Counted from the first letter of the stretch, positions 1-8,972 are shown. The stretch is 51,594 bases of DNA from Planctomycetaceae bacterium (GCA_012719125.1 JAAYAY010000012.1:1-51594), one strand, 5' to 3'. The notes: generated by a model from the sequence alone, not told the origin. Program-made: numbers and translations.

Positions 1-1849
1 GCGCCGGCGCGGGCGGTGTCTCAGGTTTGGGGGCCGGTGCGGACTCGGGCTTTGGAGGCGTCTCCGGTTTGGGTTCCTCCTTGGGGGCAGGAGCCGGTTC
101 GGGCTTCGGTGCCGGCGCGGGCGGCGTTTCGGGTTTGGGTTCAGGCTTCGGCGGCGGAGTCGGTTTCGCTTCGGCAGCCTTCTTGGCCTCCTCGGCCTGC
201 TTCAGCTCCGCCGCTCGCTTGTCTTCCGCTGCTTTCTTCAACTCGGCCGCCTTCTTCGCCTCCTGCTCCGCCCGGACGGCCTCGACCGCCAGCCGAGCTT
301 GCGCGACCCGATCTTCGATCGCATACAGTTCTCCGAAGGTGGCGACATAGAGCGTGCCGTTGGCCGCCACGGGCGTCGTGCAGATCGGATCGGGCATGGC
401 AACCCGGGCCAGCACCGTGAGCGTTCTGTCGTGCTTGAGGATCCAGAACAGGCGGCGCTGCGTTCCCACATACACTTTGCCGTCTGCAACGAGCGTCGAG
501 GCCCAGATCGGCCCCTCCGCCTCGTGGACCCAGTAGGGTTTGCCCGTCTCGGCGTCCAGGCAGTGAAGCCGCCCGTCGTGTCCGCCCACGTAGACCAGTC
601 CGTCGGCCACCGAGACCGTGGCCGAGCAGGCGCCCACGTCCGGATAGGACCAGACCAGATTGCTGCGGGTGACGTCTCCGGCGCCGGCGGCGTCGAAGCA
701 GGTCAACACACCCTCGCGGTGATGATGGAAGGGGTCCTGGGTGACGACCGTGTAGATTCGGTTTTTATCGAACACTGGTGTGCCGATCACCTCGAAGCTC
801 TTGCTGCGATGGCCGTGTTCGATCGTGATTGTGTCTTGCGTCTGGGCGGCCGGATGGCCGTTGGCCCACCAGGCCTTCTCCAATGCGACGGGGGTCGCCG
901 GCACGGGGCCAGTCGGGACCGGATTGCAGCCATAGAGCACGCCGTTGCCGCCGCCCTGGAAGACCCTCGCTGCGTCGCCCATGCGGGCAAGGGTCGGGTT
1001 GCTCCACTGGCCGTGGACGATGTCTTCGCCGATGCCGAAGTTATCTTTGGCCACCAGGGCGCCGGTCTTCTTATCGAGCACGATCAAAGTCGGGGCGTCC
1101 GGATTGGCGGCCCGGCTGTGGGTGCTGTTCACGCCGTTCGACGTGCAGACGTAGAGATGGTCGCCGTAGGACAGGATCGAGCAATTGGCCGCGTTGTGAG
1201 GTTGCACGCCAAGCGCCCCGACCATGTCGTAGGCCCAGACGATATCGGCGCCCTTGTCGGCAAGATCCACCGGCTCGTCGGTCGGGCGAACCGTTCTTGC
1301 CGCCTCGTCAACCACCGGTCCGCCGTTTCCGTCGGCCATGCCGTCCAGGTCGAGGCAGAGGACTTCGGCGCGGTTCGAGACGACGAAGACCAGGCCGCCT
1401 TCCACCACGGGCGACGCAGTCAGGCCGATGCGGTAGAAATCGCCGTAGCGGATTTCGGTCAACTTGGGCACGACGAGTTGCCAGAGAAACTCGCCCGACT
1501 TTTCATCGAAGCACATGAGGACGCCCGCGTCGTAACGCAATCGCTTGTCGCGGGGCACGTCGTTGTTGGTGCCCACGAGGACCCGGCCCTCGGCCACGAC
1601 GGGCGTGCCGTAGGTTTGGGTGCCGAGTTGTGCCACCCAGCGGATGTTGCCGTTTGGCCCGACCGTGCCGGCTTGCGTGAACTGTCCGCGGTAACCCGAC
1701 TCGAAGGTGTCGGGCAGACCCCGCTCGGCAGAGACCATATTCCGGGTGAACTGCTGGCCCCATTGGGGCTGATCGGCGGCCTGGGCAACGAGTCCCAGCG
1801 CCAGGAGGACCACACTTGGGGGAAACAACAGATGCCTGATCGCGTTCAT
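1..1849 (-). CDS. Secreted PQQ-type beta-propeller protein with proline-rich tail (3' end off window)
   Basis: About 616 codons are visible and the frame is still open at the window edge. The ATG at 1849 opens a signal peptide (MNAIRHLLFPPS, then VVLLALGLVAQA). The next roughly 480 residues contain repeated blade strands typical of the PQQ/WD-like propeller family, such as VLMCFDEKSGEFLWQL, LIVLDKKTGALVA and LHCLDAETGKPYW, which are outer strands of quinoprotein-type blades. No dehydrogenase active site is evident, so a structural or binding role outside the cytoplasm is more likely than PQQ catalysis. From about residue 511 the chain becomes an Ala/Lys/Glu helix (EAKKAAELKKAAEDKRAAE). From about residue 558 it is a Pro/Lys/Glu/Ala tail with repeated PAPKPE and KPETPP units, as in TolA-like spacers. 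The gene is divergent from hypF. Family assignment is firm; function is unknown. Confidence 0.88.
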   Translation of the reverse strand, partial: MNAIRHLLFPPSVVLLALGLVAQAADQPQWGQQFTRNMVSAERGLPDTFESGYRGQFTQAGTVGPNGNIRWVAQLGTQTYGTPVVAEGRVLVGTNNDVPRDKRLRYDAGVLMCFDEKSGEFLWQLVVPKLTEIRYGDFYRIGLTASPVVEGGLVFVVSNRAEVLCLDLDGMADGNGGPVVDEAARTVRPTDEPVDLADKGADIVWAYDMVGALGVQPHNAANCSILSYGDHLYVCTSNGVNSTHSRAANPDAPTLIVLDKKTGALVAKDNFGIGEDIVHGQWSNPTLARMGDAARVFQGGGNGVLYGCNPVPTGPVPATPVALEKAWWANGHPAAQTQDTITIEHGHRSKSFEVIGTPVFDKNRIYTVVTQDPFHHHREGVLTCFDAAGAGDVTRSNLVWSYPDVGACSATVSVADGLVYVGGHDGRLHCLDAETGKPYWVHEAEGPIWASTLVADGKVYVGTQRRLFWILKHDRTLTVLARVAMPDPICTTPVAANGTLYVATFGELYAIEDRVAQARLAVEAVRAEQEAKKAAELKKAAEDKRAAELKQAEEAKKAAEAKPTPPPKPEPKPETPPAPAPKPEPAPAPKEEPKPETPPKPESAPAPKPETPPAPA

Positions 1850-2042
1850 AGGTGGGCTCCTCCGGTGGAAACTCGTGCACACCGGCCAAAGGTGGGTTGT
1901 GGGGCGGCCGGTGAGGGTTGTCGACGAAGCGGTAACAGTCTCGCAGACTTTGACTGTCTCCCCCCTGAACCCCATGATAATGCCCCCTGACGATTGATTC
2001 CACTAAGAGCAGAAGAACGCGGCACACTTCCGAGGAAGTGGC

Positions 2043-2071
2043 TTACCTCAGTGCGGTTCTCTGTCTAGACT
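2043..2071 (+). promoter_or_regulatory. Possible promoter of the hyp operon
   Basis: TTACCT (2043-2048), a 17-base spacer and TAGACT (2066-2071) lie in the 300-bp divergent gap between the propeller gene and hypF. Just upstream, 2025-2040 holds a 7-bp palindrome (CACTTCC-GA-GGAAGTG) that could be an operator. Both hexamers deviate from consensus, so this is a weak call. The rest of 1850-2149 shows nothing recognisable. Confidence 0.25.
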
Positions 2072-2149
2072 TGAATATGCCGCCTGTCGTCAGCGCGTCC
2101 GGCAATCGTTCTCGCCCATCCCCAGCCCGCCACCCCCCACCTGAGAGCC

Positions 2150-4468
2150 GTGAGTTCCGATACCGATCCCCGCCAGCGCCGAAGAATCGCGGTCACGGTC
2201 CGTGGCGTAGTCCAGGGCGTGGGTTTCCGCCCTTTCGTGTTCAATACGGCCAGCCGTTTGGAGCTTGCGGGTTGGGTGCTGAACGAGGCGGATACGGTTC
2301 GGATTGAAGTGGTAGGACCTGCGGAAAAGGTTGATTCCTTTCTGCAAATCCTTCGCGAGTCGCCGCCGCCGCAGGCTCGGGTGGAGACAGTCGACGTCGT
2401 CGAGATGGACGCGAGGGAGAATCATTCTCCCAACCAGTTCGAGATTCGGGCCAGTCAGGGCGTTGCCGCGCCGCGACCCACGATCCCCGCCGATCTGGCC
2501 ACCTGTCCGGAATGTCTGGCTGAGATTCGCACCAAGGGCGAGCGGCGCTATCGTTACCCCTTCACCAACTGCACGAACTGCGGGCCTCGCTGGTCGATCA
2601 TCGGGCAACTACCCTACGATCGCCCGCGGACGTCGATGGCGGCCTTCGAGATGTGCGCCGACTGCCGCCGGGAGTATGAAGACCCGACCGACCGCCGGTT
2701 TCATGCCCAACCGATTGCCTGTCCGGCTTGCGGTCCTCAATTAGAGTTGCTCGACACGCTGGGTAGGAACGCAGGGGCGGGGGAAGAGGCCCTGCGAGCT
2801 GCCGCCGCTGCCGTGCTTGCAGGGCAGGTAGTGGCCGTCAAGGGACTGGGCGGTTTTCAGTTGCTTGTCGACGCCACCAACGACGACGCCGTGCGGCGCC
2901 TGCGGGATCGCAAACGCCGATACGACAAGCCCCTGGCCGTGATGATCGGTTCGTTGGAAGACGTGCAGCATCGCTGCCTGGTCAGCGAGATGGAAGCCGG
3001 CGCCCTGCTCGGCTACGAGGCCCCGATCCTGCTGCTCCGGCGGCGCGAGGACGAGGCTGCCATCGTCGACATCGCCCCGGCGGTTGCCCCGGCCAATCCC
3101 TATTTGGGCGTGATGCTCCCCTACACGCCGCTTCATCATCTTCTCATGGATGCGATCGCACGGCCCATCGTCTGCACGAGCGGCAATCTGTCGGAAGAAC
3201 CGATGGCGATCTCCCGCAAGCATGCCGTCAAACGACTTGGGCCGATCGCCGACTTGTTCCTGGTGCACGATCGCCCGATCGTGCGTCCGGTCGACGATTC
3301 GGTCGTCCGCGTCGGTCCGCAGGGACCGCAGGTCCTGCGCCGCGCCCGCGGCTACGCCCCCCTGCCGATCCGGCTTTGCGACACGGGTCCGTGCGTGCTT
3401 GCCGTGGGCGGACACCTGAAGAACACGGTGGCCTTGGCGATCGACGATCAGGCCGTTTTGAGCCAGCACGTGGGCGACCTGGACAATCTTGCCAGCATCG
3501 AGGTTCACCGCCAGGCGATCGCCGATCTCGTCGAATTTTTTCAGTGCCGTCCGCAGGCCGTGGCTTGCGATCTCCACCCCGACTATGCCTCGACCCGAAC
3601 GGCCGAACGGCTGGCTCACGAGTGGGGCGTGCCGCTGATTCCGGTCCAGCACCATCACGCCCACGTGGCCGCCTGCATGGCGGAACACGCCCTTGGGGGA
3701 CCGGTTGTCGGCTTCTCCTGGGACGGCACGGGGTGCGGTACGGACGGCACCGTCTGGGGCGGCGAGGTGCTCGAGTGCTGCGACGGTCACTTCTCGCGAG
3801 TCGGGCACCTGCGGACGTTCGCCCTTCCCGGAGGGGATCGTGCCGGGCGCGAACCCCGCTGTTCGGCCGCCGGCTTGTTGTTCGAGATCCTCGGCCCGGA
3901 GGCCGCCGAGATCGCCCGATCGTGGTTTCGCCCGATGGAACTGACCAACCTGATCACGTTGCTCAAACGCGGGGTGAACTCTCCGCGAACCAGCAGCACG
4001 GGGCGGCTGTTCGACGCCGTTGCCTGCCTTTGCGGTCTGGCCCCGGTGATCAGTTTCGAGGGGGAAGCTGCCATGGAATTGGAGTTCGCCGTCGATCCCA
4101 ACGAGCACGAGGCTTATCCGCTGCCCGAAGTGGACGGGCCTCAGGGGCCGGTCGCCGATTGGGAGCCGCTCGTGCGGGCGGTCCTCGAAGACCGCAAGCA
4201 GGAACTTGGCGTGGAACGAATCAGCGCTCGGTTCCACAACGCGATGGTTGACTGGACTGCAACCGTATCGGAGCGGATCGGCTGTGCCGACGTGGTTCTG
4301 TCGGGCGGGTGTTTTCAGAACGCGGTTCTGGCGACGCGGATTGTCGAGCGGTTGTCGAAACGGGGACTCAACGTATACACTCAAAGAAGAGTTCCGCCGG
4401 GCGACGGCGGCGTCGCCCTCGGCCAATTGCTGATCGCCCGTCGGTCACTACACAAACCCGACGCGTAA
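2150..4468 (+). CDS. hypF: Carbamoyltransferase HypF, [NiFe]-hydrogenase maturation
   Basis: HypF makes the carbamoyl-AMP intermediate from carbamoyl phosphate and ATP and transfers the carbamoyl group to the C-terminal Cys of HypE, the precursor of the hydrogenase CN ligands. All expected domains are in order over 772 residues, the normal length: an acylphosphatase-like domain (VRGVVQGVGFRPF, residues 17-29), two zinc-finger pairs starting at Cys119 (CPECLAE, CTNCGPRW, CADCRREY, CPACGPQ), a YrdC/Sua5 domain (KGLGGFQLL onward), and a Kae1-like C-terminal half with the metal site VQHHHAHVAACM and GTGCGTDGTVWGGE. The start is GTG at 2150 with a weak purine-rich stretch upstream. The stop codon lies inside a REP-like palindrome (4455-4510). 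hypC follows after 92 bases, so the genes probably form one operon. Confidence 0.97.
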   Translation: MSSDTDPRQRRRIAVTVRGVVQGVGFRPFVFNTASRLELAGWVLNEADTVRIEVVGPAEKVDSFLQILRESPPPQARVETVDVVEMDARENHSPNQFEIRASQGVAAPRPTIPADLATCPECLAEIRTKGERRYRYPFTNCTNCGPRWSIIGQLPYDRPRTSMAAFEMCADCRREYEDPTDRRFHAQPIACPACGPQLELLDTLGRNAGAGEEALRAAAAAVLAGQVVAVKGLGGFQLLVDATNDDAVRRLRDRKRRYDKPLAVMIGSLEDVQHRCLVSEMEAGALLGYEAPILLLRRREDEAAIVDIAPAVAPANPYLGVMLPYTPLHHLLMDAIARPIVCTSGNLSEEPMAISRKHAVKRLGPIADLFLVHDRPIVRPVDDSVVRVGPQGPQVLRRARGYAPLPIRLCDTGPCVLAVGGHLKNTVALAIDDQAVLSQHVGDLDNLASIEVHRQAIADLVEFFQCRPQAVACDLHPDYASTRTAERLAHEWGVPLIPVQHHHAHVAACMAEHALGGPVVGFSWDGTGCGTDGTVWGGEVLECCDGHFSRVGHLRTFALPGGDRAGREPRCSAAGLLFEILGPEAAEIARSWFRPMELTNLITLLKRGVNSPRTSSTGRLFDAVACLCGLAPVISFEGEAAMELEFAVDPNEHEAYPLPEVDGPQGPVADWEPLVRAVLEDRKQELGVERISARFHNAMVDWTATVSERIGCADVVLSGGCFQNAVLATRIVERLSKRGLNVYTQRRVPPGDGGVALGQLLIARRSLHKPDA

Positions 4469-4510
4469 GCGAGGACAGCAAGAATAGGTAGCCGTCCCGT
4501 CCTCGCGTAC
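4455..4510. repeat. REP-like palindrome overlapping the hypF stop codon
   Basis: Left arm AACCCGACGCGTAAGCGAGG (4455-4474) is followed by an imperfect inverse ending TCCTCGCGTAC (to 4510). The central 15 bases of the arms pair with about 13 matches. The hypF TAA stop is part of the left arm. The same AACCCGA-type arm recurs at 16578-16639 and as a single arm near 14171-14193. Confidence 0.6.
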
Positions 4511-4560
4511 GTGTCAAGTTGGTGTGCAAGTCATCTGTTCGTTCCAGAAAGGGCTGCTTC

Positions 4561-4854
4561 ATGTGTCTCGGTATCCCCGGCCGAGTGCTGGAAGTCTATG
4601 AGCAAGACAGCCTGCCGATGGGTAAGGTCGACTTCAACGGCATCGTCAAAGAGGCCTGTCTGGCCTACACTCCCGAGGCCGAAGTGGGCGACTACGTGCT
4701 GATCCACGTGGGTTTCGCCATCAGCCGGATTGACGAGCAGGAGGCCGCCGAGATCTTCCAGTACCTTGACGAGATTGAGGCCGCCGGGATGGCCGAAGAG
4801 ATGGCCCAGGTCGATCGGGAGGCGGCCGCCGGCGGCGGTGAGGCGAAGCCGTGA
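4561..4854 (+). CDS. hypC: Hydrogenase maturation chaperone HypC/HybG family
   Basis: This 97-residue OB-fold chaperone is the partner of HypD. It carries the Fe(CN)2CO unit during assembly and delivers it to the hydrogenase large subunit. The start at 4561 is set by biology: the essential cysteine must be residue 2, and the protein begins [12 protein letters not shown] exactly as in the family. An upstream in-frame ATG at 4519 would bury that cysteine. A GAAAGGG ribosome-binding site lies about 8 bases before the start. The acidic, alanine-rich C-terminus ([17 protein letters not shown]) is a little longer than in E. coli HypC. The last four bases overlap the hypD start (GTGA), implying translational coupling. 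Confidence 0.96.
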   Translation: MCLGIPGRVLEVYEQDSLPMGKVDFNGIVKEACLAYTPEAEVGDYVLIHVGFAISRIDEQEAAEIFQYLDEIEAAGMAEEMAQVDREAAAGGGEAKP

Positions 4855-5963
4855 AGTACGTCGACGAGTATCGCGATCCGCAGCGCGCGCGGCAACTGGC
4901 CGACTCGATCCGCCGGACGGTCACGCGGCCGTGGCAGATTATGGAAGTCTGCGGGGGGCAGACCCATTCGATCCTGCGGTTTGCCATCGACGAGAGCCTT
5001 CCGCCCGAGATTACCTTGATTCACGGACCGGGATGCCCCGTCTGCGTCACCCCGATCGAAATTCTTGACAAGGCCTTGGCCATTGCTGCGCGCCCCGAGG
5101 TGATCTTCTGCTCCTTTGGCGACATGCTTCGCGTTCCCGGCTCGGAGAAAGACCTGTTCACGGTGAAATCCGAAGGGGGCGACGTTCGCGTCGTCTACTC
5201 GCCGATGGACGCCCTTACGCTCGCGAGAAAGAACCCCGAGCGCGAGGTCGTTTTCTTCGCCGTGGGCTTCGAGACGACGGCCCCGGCCAACGCCATGGCG
5301 GTGGCGCAGGCAGCCCGGCTGGGGATCAAGAATTTCTCCATCCTGGTTTCCCACGTGCTCGTGCCGCCGGCCATTGAGGCGATCATGACCTCGCCCGATT
5401 GCCGAGTTCAGGGCTTTCTGGCCGCTGGGCACGTGTGTGCCGTCATGGGAATGGGGGAATACGAGCCGCTGGCAAAGAAATACCGAGTCCCGATCGTGGT
5501 CACCGGCTTCGAGCCCCTCGATATCCTTCACGGCATTGAAATGTGCGTCCGCCAGTTGGAAGAGGGGCGGGCGGAGGTCGAAAACCAGTACGCTCGTTCC
5601 GTGCGGCCCGAAGGGAACCCGGCCGCGATCCGGCAAGTCTGCGAAGTCTTCGAGGTCTCGTCGCGGAAATGGCGGGGGATCGGCGAGATTCCGCGAAGCG
5701 GGTTCCAGTTGCGCTCAGAATACGAGCCGTTTGATGCGGCGCGGCGGTTCGGCGTCGACCAGATCACGGCCGACGAACCGGCCGAGTGTATTGCCGGGCT
5801 GGTCTTGCAGGGTCAAAAGAAGCCGCACGAGTGTCCGGCGTTCGGCCTCCGCTGCACCCCGGAGCGCCCCTTGGGAGCGCCCATGGTTTCCTCCGAAGGG
5901 GCCTGCGCGGCATACTATCGGTATCGGCGACGAAGGCCGGAGGGAGAGGCCGACGAGCGGTGA
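4851..5963 (+). CDS. hypD: Fe-S scaffold HypD, hydrogenase Fe(CN)2CO assembly
   Basis: HypD binds a [4Fe-4S] cluster and, with HypC, holds the iron on which the two CN and one CO ligands are placed, taking CN from HypE. The 370-residue product has every family signature: [11 protein letters not shown] near residue 37, [44 protein letters not shown], and the C-terminal cluster motif with [13 protein letters not shown] and [10 protein letters not shown]. The GTG start at 4851 overlaps the hypC stop by four bases. hypE follows after 94 bases that contain an A-rich CGAA-type repeat, so co-transcription is likely but not tightly coupled. Confidence 0.97.
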   Translation: MKYVDEYRDPQRARQLADSIRRTVTRPWQIMEVCGGQTHSILRFAIDESLPPEITLIHGPGCPVCVTPIEILDKALAIAARPEVIFCSFGDMLRVPGSEKDLFTVKSEGGDVRVVYSPMDALTLARKNPEREVVFFAVGFETTAPANAMAVAQAARLGIKNFSILVSHVLVPPAIEAIMTSPDCRVQGFLAAGHVCAVMGMGEYEPLAKKYRVPIVVTGFEPLDILHGIEMCVRQLEEGRAEVENQYARSVRPEGNPAAIRQVCEVFEVSSRKWRGIGEIPRSGFQLRSEYEPFDAARRFGVDQITADEPAECIAGLVLQGQKKPHECPAFGLRCTPERPLGAPMVSSEGACAAYYRYRRRRPEGEADER

Positions 5964-5982
5964 TGCCGACCGATCTCGGTCA

Positions 5983-6030
5983 AACACGAAATCCGAATAA
6001 CGAAACACGAAACAAACTCGAAGCACGAAG
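5983..6030. repeat. A-rich CGAA/ACACGAA iterated spacer between hypD and hypE
   Basis: The hypD-hypE gap holds degenerate iterations of ACGAAA-type units (AACACGAAATCCGAATAACG, then AACACGAAAC, ACTCGAAGCACGAAG). The composition is very unlike the flanking GC-rich genes. Its purine-rich 3' end may serve as the hypE ribosome-binding region, because no classical Shine-Dalgarno sequence is present there. Confidence 0.5.
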
Positions 6031-6057
6031 CTCAAAGGTTTCAAACGAAGTTGATCG

Positions 6058-7119
6058 ATGCCTGAAGACTTTAACCTATCGTGCCCCATTCCGATTGACC
6101 GCCACGACACCATTCAGATGGCCCACGGCGGGGGCGGACGGCTCATGCAGCGTCTGATCGACGATCTGTTTGTTGCCGTCTTCTCCGGCACGGCCGAGCG
6201 CAAGACACGATCGCCGCTACACGACAGCACGGTCCTCGATGCCGGCGGCGCCCGCCTGGCTTTCACCACCGACACCTTCGTGGTCAACCCGCTCTTCTTC
6301 CCCGGCGGCGATATCGGCAAACTGGCCGTCTGTGGAACCGTGAACGATCTGGCCATGTCGGGCGCCGATCCCAAGTGGCTGAGCGCCGGGTTCATCCTCG
6401 AAGAAGGCTTCCCCATCGAAGCCCTTCAGCGGATCGTTCAGTCGATGCAGAAGACCGCCGAATCGGCAGGCGTGCGGATCGTGACCGGCGATACGAAGGT
6501 TGTCGATCGCGGCAAAGGCGACGGTCTGTTCATCAACACAGCAGGAATCGGCCTCGTTCCCGACGGAATCGACATCTCGCCCGCACGGGTCCAGCCCGGT
6601 GACGTGGTGCTGGTCAGCGGCGACCTGGGCCGGCACGGCATCGCTATCATGTCGGTCCGCGAGGGGCTCCAGTTTGAGGGGGCGCTGGAGAGTGACTGCG
6701 ACTCTCTGTGCGAACTCGTGGCCGCTATGCGCCGCGTGGGCGCCCATCTGCACTGCTTGCGGGACCTGACGCGAGGCGGGCTGGCGGCGGCGCTCAACGA
6801 GATCGCCGGAGCGGCACGAGTGGGCGTCGAATTGGAGGAGGCGGCAATTCCCGTGGCGCCCCAAGTGGCCGGCGCGTGCGAGATGCTCGGCCTGGACCCG
6901 TTCTACGTGGCCAACGAGGGTCGGCTGGTCGCCATGGTCGCTGCCGAAGCGGCCGAGACCATTCTGCAGATCATGAACGGTCACCAGGCCGCCCACGGGC
7001 CGGCGATCATCGGTCGGATCACGGGCGACCACGCCGGTTGCGTTGAATTGAAGGGCGGTTTGGGCGGCTCGCGAATTCTGGACCTGCTCTCGGGGGAACA
7101 AATGCCGCGGATCTGTTGA
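6058..7119 (+). CDS. hypE: Carbamoyl dehydratase HypE, hydrogenase maturation
   Basis: HypE is an AIR-synthase/PurM-fold ATPase. HypF carbamoylates its C-terminal cysteine, HypE dehydrates this to a thiocyanate, and passes CN to HypC-HypD. The 353-residue product has the glycine-rich N-terminal AHGGGGRLMQ, the central FTTDTFVVNPLFFPGGDIG and GTVNDLAMSGA segments, DLTRGGLAAALNEIA, and ends in the diagnostic PRIC, whose terminal cysteine is the carbamoyl acceptor. ATG at 6058 is chosen because it gives the normal N-terminus; a TTG lies a few bases upstream. It is the last hyp gene here: hypA and hypB, the nickel-insertion factors, are not in the window. Confidence 0.97.
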   Translation: MPEDFNLSCPIPIDRHDTIQMAHGGGGRLMQRLIDDLFVAVFSGTAERKTRSPLHDSTVLDAGGARLAFTTDTFVVNPLFFPGGDIGKLAVCGTVNDLAMSGADPKWLSAGFILEEGFPIEALQRIVQSMQKTAESAGVRIVTGDTKVVDRGKGDGLFINTAGIGLVPDGIDISPARVQPGDVVLVSGDLGRHGIAIMSVREGLQFEGALESDCDSLCELVAAMRRVGAHLHCLRDLTRGGLAAALNEIAGAARVGVELEEAAIPVAPQVAGACEMLGLDPFYVANEGRLVAMVAAEAAETILQIMNGHQAAHGPAIIGRITGDHAGCVELKGGLGGSRILDLLSGEQMPRIC

Positions 7120-7151
7120 CGGCCCGCGTTCGAATGACACGAGGTGTAAAT

Positions 7152-8693
7152 ATGCCGAGGTTCTTCAGGCTCCATTCGTACCCCGCGGCGGCAGTTCTTG
7201 TCGCCTTTATGACCTATTCGTCGGCGTTTGCAGCCACGGTCGACCGCCCCAACATCGTGCTGGCGATCAGCGACGACCAATCGTTTCCCCACACGTCGGC
7301 CTATGGATCGAAGATGGTCTCCACGCCCGCCTTCGATCGCGTGGCAGGCGAGGGAATTCTGTTCACCAATGCGATCTGTGCCTCGCCCGGCTGTAGCCCC
7401 TGCCGAGCGGCCCTTCTCACGGGCCGTCATACCTGGCAAATCGAACACGCCGGAACCCACGCCAGTTCGTTTTCGCCCAAGTACGTCACGTTTCCGGATC
7501 TGCTGGAGAAATCGGGCTACTTCGTCGGCTACACGGGCAAAGGCTGGGGACCCGGCAAGTGGGAAGGCTTCCGGCCGCGAAATCCGGCCGGTCCCGTCTT
7601 TGCGGGCAAAAAGAACGATCCTCCGTTCAAGGGCATCTCGAACAACGACTATGCGGGCAATTTCGAGGGCTTCCTGGCCAAACGACCCGCGGGGACGCCG
7701 TTCTGCTTCTGGTATGGCGCAACCGAACCCCATCGCGCTTACCAGGAAGGGGCGGGACTAGCCTCCGGAAAGAAACTCGAAGACGCCGAAGTGCCGGCAT
7801 TCCTCCCCGACACGCCCGAGATCCGTTCCGACATCCTCGACTACTGCACGGAGATCGAGTGGTTTGACCGGCATCTCGGCCGCATGTTGAAGACGCTCGA
7901 AGAGGCCGGCGAATTGGAGAACACGCTGATCATCGTCACCAGCGACAACGGCATGCCTTTTCCGCGGGCCAAGGCGAACTGCTACGAATACGGCGTTCAC
8001 ATGCCGCTGGCCGTTTGCTGGGGCGCCGGCGCGAAGGGGGGGCGGACGGTCGACGATCTCGTCGGGTTTGTCGATCTGACGGCCACGATTCTCGACGTGG
8101 CCGGGGTCGAGCACCCGGGCGAGTACCCCCTGTCGGGACGCAGCCTCCGCAACCTGTTGGAATCCGAGAAGGAAGGAGTCGTCGATCCCAGCCGCACGGG
8201 AGTCTACAGCGCCCGCGAAAGGCATTCGTCATCTCGCTACGACAATTTGAGCTACCCCCAACGGAGTCTGAGGACCGCGCGGTACCGCTACGTTCGCAAC
8301 TTTCGGCCGGAACGTTGGCCGGCCGGTGCGCCGCAAAAGTTCGACAAGCCGGGCCAGCTCGGCCCCATGCACGCCGCATACCACGACATCGACGGCAGCC
8401 CTTCGCTCAGCTACCTGGTCGAGCATCGCGACGATCCGCAGATCAGCCGCTACTTCCACCTGGCCGTCGACAAGCGGCCCGCGGAGGAGTTCTTTGACAT
8501 CCAAGCCGATCCCGCGTGCCTGACCAACCTGGCGAGCGACCCGGCCCATGCGGTCGCCCTTCGCGAGCACCGTGAACGTCTCGAGTCGTACCTTCGTGAG
8601 ACGGGCGATCCGCGGATCTTGGACGGGGGCGAGGTGTTCGAGACGTATGAGCGTTACAGCCCGATTCGGGAGTTTCCGAAGCCGCAGGAATGA
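7152..8693 (+). CDS. Secreted S1-family sulfatase (N-sulfoglucosamine sulfohydrolase-like)
   Basis: This 513-residue sulfatase has an N-terminal signal peptide (residues 1-28, cleavage likely after SSAFA). Metal ligands are in NIVLAISDDQ (Asp41, Asp42). The formylglycine motif CSPCR begins at Cys81 within SPGCSPCRAALLTGRH; this Cys would be oxidised by a formylglycine-generating enzyme. A second metal cluster appears as IIVTSDNGMPF. The C-terminal ESYLRETGDPRIL is typical of planctomycete proteins annotated as heparan N-sulfatase-like; true substrate specificity is uncertain. The ATG at 7152 has GAGGTG six bases upstream and gives a clean signal peptide, so it is preferred to earlier in-frame starts. 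The hypE stop is 32 bases upstream, but the pathways are unrelated. Confidence 0.93.
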   Translation: MPRFFRLHSYPAAAVLVAFMTYSSAFAATVDRPNIVLAISDDQSFPHTSAYGSKMVSTPAFDRVAGEGILFTNAICASPGCSPCRAALLTGRHTWQIEHAGTHASSFSPKYVTFPDLLEKSGYFVGYTGKGWGPGKWEGFRPRNPAGPVFAGKKNDPPFKGISNNDYAGNFEGFLAKRPAGTPFCFWYGATEPHRAYQEGAGLASGKKLEDAEVPAFLPDTPEIRSDILDYCTEIEWFDRHLGRMLKTLEEAGELENTLIIVTSDNGMPFPRAKANCYEYGVHMPLAVCWGAGAKGGRTVDDLVGFVDLTATILDVAGVEHPGEYPLSGRSLRNLLESEKEGVVDPSRTGVYSARERHSSSRYDNLSYPQRSLRTARYRYVRNFRPERWPAGAPQKFDKPGQLGPMHAAYHDIDGSPSLSYLVEHRDDPQISRYFHLAVDKRPAEEFFDIQADPACLTNLASDPAHAVALREHRERLESYLRETGDPRILDGGEVFETYERYSPIREFPKPQE

Positions 8694-8796
8694 GTGACGT
8701 TGTTCCTCATCGGGAGTCGCAGATCAACTCGAACAGTATGCCACCGGCACGAGACACCCGCAAACGATCTCTGTGCAAGTCTCTCACAGAAACAAC

Positions 8797-8857
8797 GCGA
8801 TCAGAGAAGAGGCACCGGTACTTGAATGCAGAGTACCGGTGCCTCTTCTCTGATCGC
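8797..8857. repeat. Perfect 26-bp inverted repeat between convergent genes
   Basis: Arms 8797-8822 and 8832-8857 are perfectly complementary (GCGATCAGAGAAGAGGCACC continuing GGTACT) around a 9-base loop. It sits between the converging sulfatase and methyltransferase genes. There is no U-tract on either side, but a hairpin this long could act as a bidirectional terminator or mRNA-end protector. The rest of 8694-8972 shows no gene. Confidence 0.85.
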
Positions 8858-8972
8858 CCTTTCACATGCCGGAAGAAATCGATTTGCCCGGCCTGACTCG
8901 TGGTGGACTCGGATCTTCGAAACGCTCTGCAATTCGGACATGCTGACACGTCTTTCTGAGGAGCCAAGAACC

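Noticed and set aside
2741-4426. 561-codon open frame antisense to hypF
   Set aside because: Composition effect of GC-rich codon bias on the opposite strand; no ribosome-binding site and no recognisable domain, while hypF is complete on the other strand.
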